Assembly: GCA_932521035.1 (NCBI GenBank)
Contig: OW051494.1
Location: 3,396,001-3,460,000, forward strand
Length of the DNA stretch: 64,000 bases
From: Oscheius dolichura
Lineage: Eukaryota > Nematoda > Chromadorea > Rhabditida > Rhabditidae
Reading direction: 5' to 3'
The notes below the pieces were generated by a model. It was not told the origin of the DNA, did no database searches, and saw only the letters and a program-made list of their open reading frames with translations. Of this stretch, positions 25,169-37,768 are shown piece by piece. Each line of letters begins with the position of its first letter. Position 1 is the stretch's first letter. The translations under genes and the position numbers were made by a program.

Positions 25169-26161
25169 CTAAGTAGTCATTAACCATGGGTTTTTAGCTA
25201 TTGTTTCTGGAGATCGATCCCCATAGTCATATAGCAATTCTTCGCCTTCATTAATGTCTCGCTTTGCGACAAGAATAAGATAGTGTTTCCCGTCAAATTC
25301 CACCACCTGCAATATGTTAGGAACTTGAAAAAGACAGACCTTGGTTTGCAGATTCGGTCTTAAATAGCTATGATTAATCAGGCGTCCTTTAAACACAGAC
25401 TCCTTTGTGGCATCAACGCACCATCTTTTATTACGATGCATAAAGAAATACATGTAAGAGCCTGGAAGAAGCTAGATAAAGAAAATTAAGCTAACCAATA
25501 GAATGATCTCTGGCATATTCTTCTTCTAATGTTTTAGCAATAGAGTATTCCATCATATCTCCTGTAATATAGTAATATACCAGAATATAAGCATACCAGT
25601 AGATTTTTCTCGTAATGCTTACCTTTATATTCAACTACAAACTCGTTTTTAACAAAACAACGGCCAGCTTTGACTCCCCTTCCTTTAATTGGATCTGTGT
25701 ACACCATTAAATGTTCTTCATTAGTGCCAAAATATACAGCTTCTCTAAGGGCATCCATTTTTTCTTCCTAAAAATCCAAGTAATATAATTTGTGCGCGAC
25801 TCATAAGACTAGGACTATAATAAATTTAACAACAAACCTCTATTTGTTTTCCTGTTTTTCTGCAGCTTCTTCTTACTGGGTAATATTCCGTTATTTTATG
25901 GTTACTCACATCCTGTACAGCCCTTCGCCTAAAGATTATGGTTAATATTCTATTCTGAGGACTGACCACTACAACCATTAAAAATAAATAAACTAACGTC
26001 TTCCGAGGGTGTGCTGTACTTTTCTTCGGCGGAACTTTCTTGTCATTTGGTTGTGGGGAAGTCAAAATTTTTGAATTTGCAGGAGATGGTGGAGGTACAA
26101 GCGATATTCTGGGTTTCTTTCGGCCGTAGGCTTTCTTCTGAGCCACAATGTGGCCCAACAT
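25169..26161 (-). CDS. kmt5a: Histone H4 lysine-20 monomethyltransferase (PR-Set7/SET8/KMT5A)
   Basis: SET-domain enzyme that monomethylates H4K20 and is needed for chromosome condensation and cell-cycle progression. The N-terminal region is basic and Pro/Ser-rich (MLGHIVAQKKAYGRKKPRIS, SPQPNDKKVPPKKSTAHPRK), then KITEYYPVRRSCRKTGKQIE, which matches the conserved linker. The SET domain reads DPIKGRGVKAGRCFVKNEFV, VEYKG, YMYFFMHRNKRWCVDATKES, KGRLINHSYLRPNLQTKV, HYLILVAKRDINEGEELLYD and YDYGDRSPETIAKNPWL. The catalytic NHS motif and the YDYGDRS motif are intact. Stop TAG at 25169-25171. Introns are short. A start further upstream cannot be excluded. Confidence 0.93.
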
Positions 26162-26944
26162 TTTAAGAAAGCCTGAAAATTTACAAATTACGAGTTATCA
26201 TAGAAAGGATCGCCCAAATACATAGAAATAGAATACAGGTGATTTGAAGCTAAACGAACAAAATTTGTGGCTCCACATAATGTCTGTTTTATTGTTCTCT
26301 CTTACATATTCTTCAAATACATAAGATCAAAGTTGGAAAGCGAAAACAAATTATAATTATGCGGAAGCTACAATAAAGGGCATCTCGAATACAAAAAACA
26401 CCATCTGCAGGAGCAAAACGAGCACGCTACAAAAGGGTTTAGAGCGCGGAAACGGGGGCTTTTGAAAATCATTATAAGAATCACTTGTAGCCAATTACTC
26501 ACCTCTGTAATGAATAGCGTGTTTTTCGATGGAGATATACTCTAAATATCTCATAAACGTTCTACATTCGGCTTACTGCTTGATTATTTCACAATATCGA
26601 AGGGAGGCGGGGCCTCTCGAATTGTCAGTTGCAGGTTGGCGCTCCCTTCTGCCGGCTGCTCTTCTATTACCGGTGAGATTTCTATTTACTTTTTTCAGCA
26701 TTTGTCTCTTATTTTGTAGTATATGTACTTTTCTTTAGTTTTGCTGTGAGTTTGTTGACGACTACACATCATAAACCGTATAAAATGATTGACCTGGGCA
26801 TTTCTTTCGATATCATTCATTTTTACTGCAATACATAATGGCTCAGATATAGTTGTTTTCGCTCTTGATAAAAAAGTGCATGTGTATATCTTTCAATATG
26901 TAAATCAAAATACAATAATTAATTAAACTGATTGCAGACGTTCT
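26162..26944. other. Bidirectional promoter region, KMT5A / strawberry notch
   Basis: About 780 bp between divergent genes. A GC-rich island around 26410-26460 and 26600-26660 stands out in AT-rich DNA. An acceptor-like ATTGCAG ends about 7 bp before the strawberry notch ATG. No coding segment is recognised. Confidence 0.45.
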
Positions 26945-29900
26945 ATGGATGACTTATTATCAGCTGCCATATCTGAGTCGGGCCTTGATGAGTTTTTTGC
27001 CAATGACTGCTTCCTACAAGATACGGAAGAGCAGTCCAACCATATTATGTAGGCTTCGTAAATTAAGTAATTATGTTTGAGGCAGTGAAAACCCGGAGTT
27101 AGAAACGTCATCAACAGACCAAAATGTGAATCAACCAGCCCCTTATTCGGAGCCAACAACATCGACGCATCTACCTGTTGCAGAAGAAATCCCAGAGTCT
27201 AGTCAACACGGCTCTAATAACGGTTGGGAAACGTCCACTATTTTTTTAATTTTTTAAACCTTCAGAAACGATATCACCTACAACAAATATGGCCAGCAAC
27301 GTCAACCAAATGCGCATATCCAATGGAACACGGTTTGTCCCAAGGCAGCAGCAACCATCAATTGAAACAACATCACGGCCAAGGTTTGTAATTTCTGACT
27401 TTAATGAACTTGTTTTAGGATACCGGCGAACGGAGTTTCTACCCATTCACTAATAAGACGAGTAATACAGACGCCAAATGGACCACAAACACAATTTTTG
27501 AAGCCATACACAAATGTAAGCAATGCTATGTTTTTTTTTGTCGAATTTTTTTTTAGGAAAGAGGAGAGACTGTTTATAGACAAGTAAGAACGATATCAAA
27601 TGCACAAGTAGCCCGGGCAGCCAATGGTGCCCCCCGGAGGGGAAACGGTAGCAGAGTAGTCGTAATAAAACAAGAAACACCAAATGGTCTGAAATATAAA
27701 TGGAATAGTTTGTACTGAAGAGTTTAGGTCCGAAATACATCAGACAGGTATTGCCTCCTGGAGCACAAATTCAATCGACGATTACCCCGAGAGGTACGAT
27801 TATTCGAAGAATAGTAACCAGAGGTGGGACAAATTCTGTTCCTAGGACTTACACAACACAAAGGTACAATATAACAATACTTTTTCATAATTTTCTTAGA
27901 CAACCTGTTCCTACTACACAGAGATCTTCTAGTGCAGAACGTCAGTATTATCCAAGGCAACCTCAGCAAGTTATGCGAGGAGCTCCTGCAATACGAAGAG
28001 CTCAGCCGATTTTTAGAACAGCGACAAGACCTCCTCAAAGTTACGACCGACAAATCTCACGACCGGAATGTACGAAAGCTGGCTAGTTTACTATAATATC
28101 AACTTTTAGCCATACTACATTCTCGACCTGGTTCTTCCACTGAATATTCGCCGGCTCCTTCACCGACTTTCGGCAGAAGAACACCTCTTAGCGGATTTGG
28201 TGGAAGTAGTCCAGCTTTGAATATGATGGGGGTATAATTTTATAAAAATTTAATAAATCGCAGCTTTTAGAATTTTGATTATAATAATATGCCATTTGCG
28301 GCTTCTAGAGGCTCTGAAAATTATGCAGACCAAATGGTAAGACTATTCTTTTTTTCGTCATTCTCTAACATAGAGTCCGGCTTCTAAATATCAAACGGCA
28401 ATGCTGGAGTCCAGAAATCGAAGAGCATCACAAACATCACTTCCGCGGTCGCTAAGTGGACTTGATGTACCATTTGATGATAAAGCGATTTTAAAAATAA
28501 GAGTGAGTTGCTGGAGAGTAGCTAAGTAACTAAAATCTAGGACGAGAAACCGTCACCAAATACCTCCACAAAATCTCTGAAGGCTAAAGAAGAGATGAAA
28601 CAAGCAATGCAAACAGGAAAAGACAGAAGATTAGATGACGACGATGAAGAAAATCTCGGATACGCTGAAACATACTCCGATTACCGCCCGGCGAAGCTGC
28701 GTTCCGGGCTAGCACATCCTGATAGTGTGGTGGAAACAGCCTCTCTGAGTAGCGTAGCACCACCAGATGTTGTCTACCAATGCACAATGCCAGAAGATGT
28801 AAGCTGTTCAGAACATTCAGCAACATTTTTTGTTGATATGCCCCACTCTTTTTCGTGTCTATCTATTCCATCACATTTTTCCAATTCATATAAAACATTT
28901 TCAGCTTATTGATACGGGTGCCGTGTCCGCTCTTCAGTTAGAAGCTGTTATTTACGCTTGCCAAGCCCACGATAAACGATTACCAAGTGGAGAAAGATGC
29001 GGATATCTGATTGGTACATTTAACTTAATGCCTGACCTTGTTTTGTTTTTATTCCAGGTGATGGAGCAGGTGTGGGAAAAGGAAGAACTGTCGCTTGCAT
29101 TATTTTTGAAAACTATTTGTTGGGTAGAAAGCGGTCGATTTGGCTGTCCGTATCATCTGATCTACGATTTGATTCCGAAAGAGACTTGAGAGATATTGGT
29201 GCTTCAAGAATTAAGGTGTTTTCAATTATTTTTCTTCAGTTTTTCTTTTAGGTTTTTCCATTAAATAAGCTGAAATATGCTAAAATAAATGGTGCGGAAA
29301 ATGGATTCGTTAAAAAGGGCTGTGTATTTGCCACATATTCTTCATTGATAGGCGAGTGCCGTACGGCAAGCAAAAAGTATAGAAGTCGCTTGAATCAATT
29401 GGTACAGTGGTTTGGAGTGGTTAGTAAATAAAAAGTGTTTCTAATTAGTTTTTGTAAATAGGAATATGACGGCGTTATCATTTTTGATGAATGCCACAGA
29501 GCTAAAAATTTGGTTCCTGGTACTGGTGGAAAACCAACAAAAACTGGTAAAGTGGTCTTGGAGTTACAAAAAAAATTGCCGAATGCTAGAATTGTATATG
29601 CTTCTGCCACCGGAGCTACAGGTTCATCTTTTTACGTCTTAGTTTATAGCTTTAGAACCCCGAAACATGGCGTATATGACAAGACTGGGACTTTGGGGCC
29701 AAGGACAAGCTTTTTTACAATTCGGTGATTTTATAAATGCTGTAGAAAGACGAGGAGTGGGCGCAATGGAAATTGTGGCAATGGATATGAAAGTAATCCC
29801 TAAGGTTGTTCTTTTGGTTTAACAATTTGATTATAGCAACGTGGTTTATATTTGGCACGACAACTTTCATTCCGCGGAGTCTCATTCCGGGTTGAAGAAA

Positions 29901-32900
29901 TAGCCCTTTCAGAAGAATTTATAAAGATTTATGATGAATCAGTTAAACTATGGATGGAATGTAGGCGTCAGTTTCAGGTAGGTTATTGTTACTTTCACAA
30001 ATGCCGTTAATCTGTACAGGCCGTGCTAAGTACAATGTCTGATGCAGAGCGTTCTTCAACTAAGCAGACTTGGGGACAGTTTTGGGCATCTCATCAGCGC
30101 TTCTTCAAATATCTCTGTATCGGCGCTAAAGTTTCTAATTTATGTATTTTAAAAACACTGAATGTGCAGGTGGATGCTTGTGTTCGGATGACACGTGAAG
30201 CTATAAAGGAAAATAAATGTGTAGTTATTGGACTTCAGTCTACAGGAGAGTCACGAACAAATGAAATGCTTGAAGAATCCGGAGGAGAATTGAATGAGTT
30301 CGTCTCTACTGCGAAGTTGGTAAACACATTCTTTCCCCTCTAAAAAAACATTATAGAGCAGTTCTACTAAGTCTGATTGAAAAGCATTTTCCAACTGAAC
30401 GGGGTAATTGTATTGACGTTTTTCGGGATTTCGATCGCATGTACGACGATTTTGATCGCCCCAAAAAAAGGAGTAAGTCAAAAAAATAAATTAAAACTGT
30501 AAACAACTTTTAGAAATACCGGGAAATCCATATGGCTTTGACGTATTGGAAGAATTAGGCCTTGGGCTTCCATCGAAGTCGGAACCCAAACGTCTGAGAA
30601 CCGATAATGAAGATTCCGAAGACGACAGTGATGATGACGAGGAAGATGATGATGAAGATGTTTCTGACGAAACAGATTCCGAGACGGAAATCAAAATCGG
30701 TTTGTTCTGAAAACGTATAAACCAGTTACCTACTTTTAGGCGACAATGAAGATGATTGGATAAATGCAATATTAGCCGAAGCGGCTTCTTCTAGTGAATC
30801 AGATAATAACGACGAGGATGACGATGATGATGACGATGACAGCAAAAGTGGAGATAGCGATAACGACAATGTATTTTTTTTCAGCACATATTACCGAATT
30901 TTTAGGATAAAAATGGCTCTAGTCCAGGAGAAGACGATGAAGAGTTTAATCCATTTATGTGCGACTTTTCTAAGGGTGATCCCTATGAGCGGCGTGCAAA
31001 GACAATTAAAGAACCAAGAAAGAAGAAGAAAAAAGAAGTAAAGGGGTTTATAGGATTATTTAATTGCTTGTACAGAAAACTGAAGAAGAAATAAATGAAG
31101 AGCGTCGGCAGAAACGTATTCGCAAGAAAAAGAAGAAGAGAAAGATTTTAAAGCAACAGCGAAAAATGGAAAGGAAGAAGCAGAAACGAGAGTTCCAATC
31201 GCAGGCAATGCAAAGTACCGCAAATGAATTTATCACTTCTTCTCGCATAATCGATGGCTTTGACATTAATCCTCAAATAATCAAGGTTCGCAGCAGTCTT
31301 GTTATCACTAGTGTGTTCTTTCAGGCTGAATTATTAGCTGCTGTCGAACGATTAGGGCCACAACTTCCTGCAAACACACTAGATCAATTAATAGACGAAT
31401 TGGGAGGACCGGAGTATGTTGCAGAGGTGTGTTCTTTTCGCATATTTTCGATATGGCCTATAATTTCAGATGACTGGACGTAAAGGACGTATTGTTACTC
31501 GAGCTGATGGAGAGATTGAATACGAGTTGAGAAGCGCTGGCGCCGATGTTCCATTAGAACTGATGAATATGGATGAAAAAGACAAGTTCATGAAAGGCGA
31601 GAAGCTTTGTGCAGTCATATCTGAAGCAGCAAGTAGTGGAATATCGCTTCAATCAGATCGTCGAGCTAAAAATCAACGGCGGCGTGTTCATATCACTCTT
31701 GAACTTCCGTGGTCGGCAGATAAAGCCATTCAGCAATTCGGTAAAATATTATTTGTGCTTAACTTCTTTTTCTATAGGCAGAACTCATCGTTCCAATCAG
31801 GTTAGCGCACCAGAATATGTCTTTCTTATATCCGAGCTAGCTGGAGAAAAACGGTTTGATTCCTTTTGAACATTTACCCTGTTTAGATTTGCCTCGATTG
31901 TTGCAAAACGACTTGAATCACTAGGTGCATTGACCCATGGAGATCGGCGTGCTACAGAAAGCAGAGATTTATCGCAATTTAATCTGTATACTATAATGTT
32001 GTAGTAATTGTATGCCAAATTTCAGGGATACAAAGTATGGAAGAGCTGCATTAGATGTTCTTCTGAAATCCGTCATAGGTATTCTTTCTCCACCTTTGAT
32101 AGCTCCTCCAGCCAATTACAAGCCGGGAGATTTCTTTTCTGGTGCTTACAATGACATATACGTTTAATAGTCATTTTTAGACATGCGACTTTATATGGAA
32201 GGTGTCGGTCTTCTATCGCGAATGGATAATGGACAATATATTATTGAACGTGAAGGAGCGATGATAGCTAAATTTCTCAACCGAATTCTTGGTTTACCGG
32301 TGCACGCCCAAAATGCCTTATTCCAATATTTCACTGAAATTGTTAATGAGCTTATTGCGCAAGCTAAACACGATGGTACTTACGATATGGGAATTATGGG
32401 TGAGTGCATTCGCTGTTTTATCTAAGTTATATGTTTTCAGACTTGGGTACTGGAGGGGATCAAGTACGAAAGTTAGAGACACGAATTTTCCTTGGTCGAG
32501 CCGAAAAGGGTAGCTTCCGTGTTGAAATTAATAAGATCGGCGTTGAAAGAGGAATACCTTGGGAGGATGCTTATGCTATATATATGCAGCATAATATTGG
32601 AGAGGTAGCGCTTTGCGAAGCGGTGCATTGTTAAATTTAGGATGGTTTTTATGTATCTTCTCCACCGCATAGTGTCAGCAAAGTCGTCGCGTTAGTATAC
32701 GGAGTTGGAAAGAAACGCTTAGATACAGGAGATCGGTTAGTTCAGTTTTAATATACTTTTACAATGGTCTAATCTAATAGTAAGCCAAATATTTAGGTTA
32801 TATGCTCTAACCCGTCCTGCGACTGGACGTTCACCAAAAATGGAAACATTTACTGAACTTGTAAAGCGTTTCAAGAAGGTTTCACCAGAAGAAGCTGAGA

Positions 32901-33409
32901 AAATATGGAGACTACAATATGAAAGTGCGTTTCTACCTTTATTTAGCTTACAAATATAATTACAGGCGCTGCAAAAATGTGCCAACATCGATATGTGTAC
33001 GGACGGTGCCGCAATGAGGACAGTAATAAATATTGTGAAATTGGAAGAAGCACCAGGACCTATTTTGTACTTTCTGGATCAGTCTTGTCTGTTTGGCCCG
33101 TTGTGGAAAAAGTTTTAAATGACGGCGATAGTAAAGGTTCCAAAATACAAGTCATAAGAGTACGGACAGATTCTGATCAAAAGATAGTTGGTGAGTGCTA
33201 TATTCCTTAGTAAACAACCTTGAAAATTTACAGGTCTTCTGGTTCTTCCCCAGTTTGTTCGTCAACTTGTACTTAAATTGGAGGAGCATTGTGGCCGTTC
33301 ATTTATTGAAAGCAAAAAGGAACAACCGACCCCCTCACCAACATCCACAAGCCCTCAAACACATCAACTTACCGTAAAGAAAGAGGAAATTTTGGCTTCC
33401 CTCGACTAG
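26945..33409 (+). CDS. sbno: Strawberry notch homologue (SBNO, helicase-like transcription regulator)
   Basis: Nuclear DExD/H-helicase-like co-regulator of Notch and EGFR signalling targets; C. elegans LET-765 belongs here. More than 20 short introns were joined. The N-terminal third is low complexity ([20 protein letters not shown]; Gln/Arg/Pro-rich). The conserved core begins [55 protein letters not shown], with the Walker A-like loop [28 protein letters not shown] (DECH box) and [18 protein letters not shown]. Then comes an insert with long acidic ([20 protein letters not shown] type) and lysine-rich ([12 protein letters not shown]) runs. The second helicase half has [57 protein letters not shown] and [10 protein letters not shown]. 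Stop TAG at 33407-33409. The largest gene here. Confidence 0.95.
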
Positions 33410-33770
33410 ATATTGTTTGTCATATTTACCCATTTTTAAAATAATTTTAGTCGTTTTTTCTATTCACGTTGTGCAACAAAAGGGTAGATTCATTGAACAA
33501 TCAACGGGTTTCTTTCTCGTCTACCCAGTGTTCATTTTCTTATTTTTCTAGATAGGTTATTTTCTCAATAATTTAGAATCTATAAGAGGTTTCATATCTT
33601 AAAGCATTGTACATTCTTTCAAATTATGAATTTTTTTATAATCTTCATTGGTGTATGCTAAATCCGATTTACCCCGACAATGTGAGCTCTGGAGGATAGG
33701 TTGAAAAGAAAAACAGCTTTGAAATCTTTATATGAACCCGCGAATAGCTTCAAATACATTTTGAAATGCA
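33410..33770. other. Intergenic between convergent SBNO and receptor subunit
   Basis: AT-rich, 361 bp. It must contain both 3' UTRs; no other feature is seen. Confidence 0.4.
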
Positions 33771-35876
33771 TCACTCGTTGGCTGACCAGGGTCTGTTCTC
33801 TAAAGTCGGAACATTCATACTAGGCGCTATAAATAGGAGAAAAGTGGTCGATACTACGGTAAGAAAAGTAACACAACAAAAGAAAAATCTATCAAAAATA
33901 TTAGAGAGATGGGACCACTTTTCCACCATCTCTTCAGTCCTCTGTTCCTGTTCCACTCGGTCTATCTATTCTCCTGGTTATTTAGAATCGGAAAATAAAC
34001 TGACCAGACTCTTACTCAGCGTGTCATCATGGGCCACGGTCGGCGGGGCCGACGCCAACAGATTATCGAATTTACATCTCTTTTTCTTTTGCCGTCTGCC
34101 ACCAAAGACCGGTCCGAGGATAGAAAACCCCACCAGTTCCATCCAGCCGGGAATTCTTAATTTGTATGTAAAATAGGAAAAGAGAGCAGTCTACTTCATG
34201 TAAACTTCGGCTCCGTGGCGGACGTTGAGGACAAAGACGGAGAAGCCGACGGACAGGGCGGAGATGCCCATAATGGCCATGAGATAAATGGCTATGAGGG
34301 GAATCACTTCCGAAGTTTCTGGCATGCTTTCTGCTATGTTGAATGAAAACACCGAGTAGGCCAGGAGGACGGTCAGGCCGAGGGTGACCTTCTCCCCGCT
34401 CTCACAGGGCAACACGAACTGGACGAGGGTCAGGATCTGGAAGGAGATAGCCCGGGAAGGTGGGGAGGACTGACGGAGAGCATGACACAGGGAGCTATGA
34501 TGTTGTAGAGGAAGTAGAGGGTCCGACGGCGGAGGTGGATCTCGAAGACAACGGTACCGTACCTGGATCGGTCTGGCCGGGGAGGAATGCGTTACCTGGC
34601 CTTGCCCGTCTTCTGCTCTATTCGGAATGTCCTGTTGGCGACAATCTGCCACTCGCCGTTCTCGGTGAAGGAGTCCCTCGTGAACGGGTCTTTCCCGTCG
34701 TATCGCTCGACTATTTTCAGGTCCAGCTGGGAGAGGTCGTAGATCCCTAAAAAGGGGGCTATTCTAAAAGGGACGAAGACCGACAAGAGCGGAAGATGAG
34801 GGCACAGAACTGGTGGTCGAAGGGGAAGAGGGAGACATCCATGTGGCACTGGCTGTAGATCTTCTGCGGCGGGGCCCATTGCACTGCAAACCGGGAGGAT
34901 GACCGCGATCTGTTCGAATCGACCCACACTCGCCGTCGTAGCTGGCGTGAAGGTTAGTCTCGACGAAGCCGCGGCTGAAGTCTCTCGCACTGAAAAGGAC
35001 TGCCATCCTCCCCTCCCCCGAGCCGGCCCACTTGTTGTAGAGGACGATGTCCGGTGTCCAGACATATCTCGTGGCCAGGGTCAGTTTCGTCAGGTTGCCG
35101 AACTGAGAGGGGATCCACTGGATCCTCTCGTCCTTCCACGACTGCTCCACCCAAACATTCAGCGCCAGCACTTGGTTCCTCTCGTCCTGAAAGGGGCATC
35201 TTGTCCTCCGTGGCTGGCTCCATGCGACCGAACCCGTAAAACCTCGACAACAGAAAGAAGAGCTCTGCCGAGAGTGTACGGGTTCGGGGGAGAAGTCGCC
35301 AGAAACCCACAATATTGAAAATGTGTGTGAGGGTGAGTCCGACGTAGATGGAGACGATCTTGGACGCGTTGAAGACGGGCCGGACGGCCTTGTCGTATCC
35401 CCGCAGCAGGTGCCTACAGTTCCCGTATCTCGTACCCCAAAACGAACACGTGTGCCCCTCCTAATCGTGTGCAAATCAGAGTCCGTATATATAATGCCCG
35501 AGCCGCCGCCCTCTCTGCCTCTGAATACGAAAAAAGTCAAGTGGGGGGCTGTTTGGCCATTGTGTCCCGTTGTTTTGGCCCGGCACTTGGGATAATTACT
35601 GTAACTCGGCCCCTCACCGGAACAGGCGCTGCTCGTCGTTGGCTCCGAATTTATCGAGGGCCAGGCCTCCGATGGACTCGCGCGACGGGATGTCGGGGTA
35701 TTCCACTGAAATATTTCTGTATTTTTGGGGGGAGGAGGGTGGTCTTGACTGGACACCGGGTGAGAAAGGGGGGGGGGGGGGGAGAAAGACTCACAACTGT
35801 CGGAAGTGGATTGAGCCGCGGCGAGGATGGTCAGGAGTGAGGCGAGCATCAGAAGAGTGCCGATGAGCCCGCCCAT
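33771..35876 (-). CDS. Nicotinic-type Cys-loop receptor subunit (non-alpha)
   Basis: Pentameric ligand-gated cation channel subunit. Signal peptide MGGLIGTLLMLASLLTILAA, then HLLRGYDKAVRPVFNASKIV, IYVGLTLTHIFNIVDERNQV, WVEQSWKDERIQW, ATRYVWTPDIVLYNKW, the Cys-loop C-HMDVSLFPFDHQF-C (13 residues between cysteines) and a loop-C region GEWQIVANRTFRIEQKTGKA. That region lacks the vicinal cysteines of alpha subunits. TM1 (TLYFLYNIIAPCVMLSV), TM2 (ESGEKVTLGLTVLLAYSVFS) and TM3 (IPLIAIYLMAIMGISALSVG) follow. An apparent stop after VYMK is an intron start (AAGTAGAC): splicing continues into KIPGWMELVGFSILG, a short loop, and TM4 (FFFCCVTFLTVVSTTFLLFI), ending NRPWSANE. The intracellular loop is unusually short. 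The intron before DERNQV holds a foldback repeat. Confidence 0.9.
35230..35285. repeat. Foldback repeat, copy A (in receptor intron)
   Basis: 56-bp inverted repeat. Left arm GAACCCGTAAAACCTCG, right arm CTGCCGAGAGTGTACGGGTTC. It lies inside an intron of the Cys-loop receptor gene. Same family as the copies at 36398 and 36519. Confidence 0.85.
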
Positions 35877-36397
35877 TGGGAAGAATTCGTGACGAGAGAC
35901 GGAAGAAGGCCGGGGATGGCCACAGCCTATAAACAGAGCCGACTATTTGTTGGGTGAAAATGGACGAGAGCCGAGGAGAGAATAATTACTCGGCTGAATA
36001 AAGGTCCAGTAATGATTTGACTCTTTTGGAGGGGCCAACGGGAGTCCGGATGGAAATGGCCCTTCCTCTCCATTTGGAAAGAGAATGAAGGAGTCTTGGG
36101 GAAATGGATATGTGGGAGAGGCGACTTTGGGCGACGACTGGAAGTGGCCAGAAGTGTCAAACGAGGCGCCTTCAATGGACTAATTGCCATCCGTCCTTCT
36201 TCCCCCTAATCAGAGTTTTGTCACTTTGACAGCTGTGTCCCGGAAGTGCCCTTTTTAGAGGCCGTTCTGTGTATGTCCTGCCAGGCTAGAGTTCGTAAAG
36301 TGGGTCGGACCCGATCTCCTGAACTCGGGCCAGGAGATCCAGGGCCTACCTCGAGCCGACCACCCCTTGATCTCGGTATCTGATGGTGACCGTCCCT

Positions 36398-36488
36398 GAA
36401 TCCGTAAAACCTCGGCAAGACAAAGATATGTGATGCTTTTCTAGCTTTTTTGAATAAGGACAAATGCCCTGCCGAGAGTGTCGAGGGG
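36398..36488. repeat. Foldback repeat, copy B
   Basis: Arms GAATCCGTAAAACCTCGGCA and TGCCGAGAGTGTCGAGG, separated by a longer A/T-rich loop. The right arm is diverged at its outer end. Confidence 0.75.
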
Positions 36489-36518
36489 AAGATCATCGTC
36501 TGCCCCTTCTGGCCCCCA

Positions 36519-36580
36519 AACCCGTAGAACCTCGGCAGAACAAAAAGAAGGCTGCATGGCTGCCGAGGCTGTACGGGTTC
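36519..36580. repeat. Foldback repeat, copy C
   Basis: 62-bp inverted repeat with arms AACCCGTAGAACCTCGGCAG and CTGCCGAGGCTGTACGGGTT; the most symmetrical of the three copies. Confidence 0.85.
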
Positions 36581-36852
36581 ATTCCGATCTCCACCGGAAA
36601 AACGTTTCATTTCTCGTCTGCTGTGCTGTTCTTACGTAATCCTCCCGGGTCAGCTGTCCTCCTCCCGTTCTCCCTCCACCACCTCCCGTCCCCTCCACCC
36701 CGGAGCTTTCGCCATTGACTCATTCCCTCTCTCCCGGCCGCGCGTAGGTTGAGTCACCTTGTGACGGAGTCCCTCTCGAGCTGGAAACCTGAACCCGGAT
36801 GGTGGGGGAGTCACCCGTTGAAGTTCGGAACAGCTGCCATTCCCGCTGGTCT

Positions 36853-37511
36853 ATGCGACTACTGTTGGCTCTTCTTCTTCTCCTCCTCGGCTCGGCCCAT
36901 TCAGCCCCTGTCCAGACTCTCTTCCCTCAAAAATCCGTCGGCTCTTCTCCTATCCAACTCGACCCAGTCGAGGCCAGTGGCGATGCCCCTGTCTCCCCCG
37001 ACCCTTTCCTCCTGTCCCCCCTGGATGACAACCGGGTCGACCTGCTCGAGGTGAACACGGCCGAGTTGTCGCCGCTTTCAGCTCTCATCGAGCCAGCCCT
37101 CGACAAATGGTGGTGTGGGAACAACACGGCCAGCCGTGGACTGGCCCATGCCATCGCCCGGATGGACAACGACATCCAAGGTGGGTCGGTCGTTTGTCGA
37201 AGTTGTACCGGCCAGCTAATATCTTCAGGGATCAATAACTGCTGCCGGGTACACGACCACGAGTACGACGAGGCCCGCACTTTCGAGGAGGTCCAGAGGG
37301 CAGACGCCGACTTCGACGAGTGCCTGGCCAGGGAAACGAGTCTGTGTGTTTGCCCGGGTTCAGAGTCGACGACGTCTTTTTCAGATATCGAACCTATATT
37401 GTTCGACCTTTGTACAACGCGGCCATCAATATCAACTATGCGTACGAAAAATTCAAAAGCAAATTCAAGTCGGCCTTTCTTGGAGGTGACGGGTATATTG
37501 ATCTCAAGTGA
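36853..37511 (+). CDS. Secreted phospholipase A2-like protein
   Basis: The ATG at 36853 was chosen because it places a signal peptide at the N-terminus (MRLLLALLLLLLGSAHSAPV); an in-frame ATG at 36799 would bury it. A propeptide-like acidic segment follows, then DKWWCGNNTASRGLAHAIAR and, after a roughly 50-nt intron, GINNCCRVHDHEYDEARTFE, the CCxxHD active-site motif of secreted PLA2s with the His-Asp pair present. The last exon has YRTYIVRPLYNAAININYAY and ends GDGYIDLK. The usual Cys after HD (HDxCY) is Glu-Tyr here, several PLA2 cysteines are missing and no classical Ca-binding YGCYCG loop is seen. Activity on phospholipid is therefore uncertain. It resembles the divergent nematode PLA2-like secreted proteins. 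Confidence 0.75.
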
Positions 37512-37768
37512 ACAAATACACTAAAGTTGTCTGTAATTTGATGTGATTTATGTATTTTATCCACAAATAAACTGCTCAATGTGGGGTCTACTCCTTTTTA
37601 CAAACAAATTAGAGAAATTGAAGGGTGTTTGAATTCGCGCAATAAATTAAAATAGAGCACATTTGCATTTGGAGGGGAAAATTAGAAAACTTTTCTCCTC
37701 TCTCTCTCTTGCTCTTCCTTTTGGAGTTGGCCTTTTTTAGCTGTGAATAAGTTATATTCAGCTGAAGT

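Larger units (their letters stand above)
35877..36852. other. Intergenic between divergent receptor and PLA2-like gene
   Basis: About 980 bp with two more foldback repeats (36398-36488 and 36519-36580), otherwise pyrimidine-rich promoter-like DNA. Long frames here are shadows of the repeats (they encode recurring RFYGFG strings). Confidence 0.5.

Noticed and set aside
36221-36610. 129-residue minus-strand frame with repeated RFYGFG
   Set aside because: The repeated peptide arises from the foldback DNA repeats, not from a protein family.
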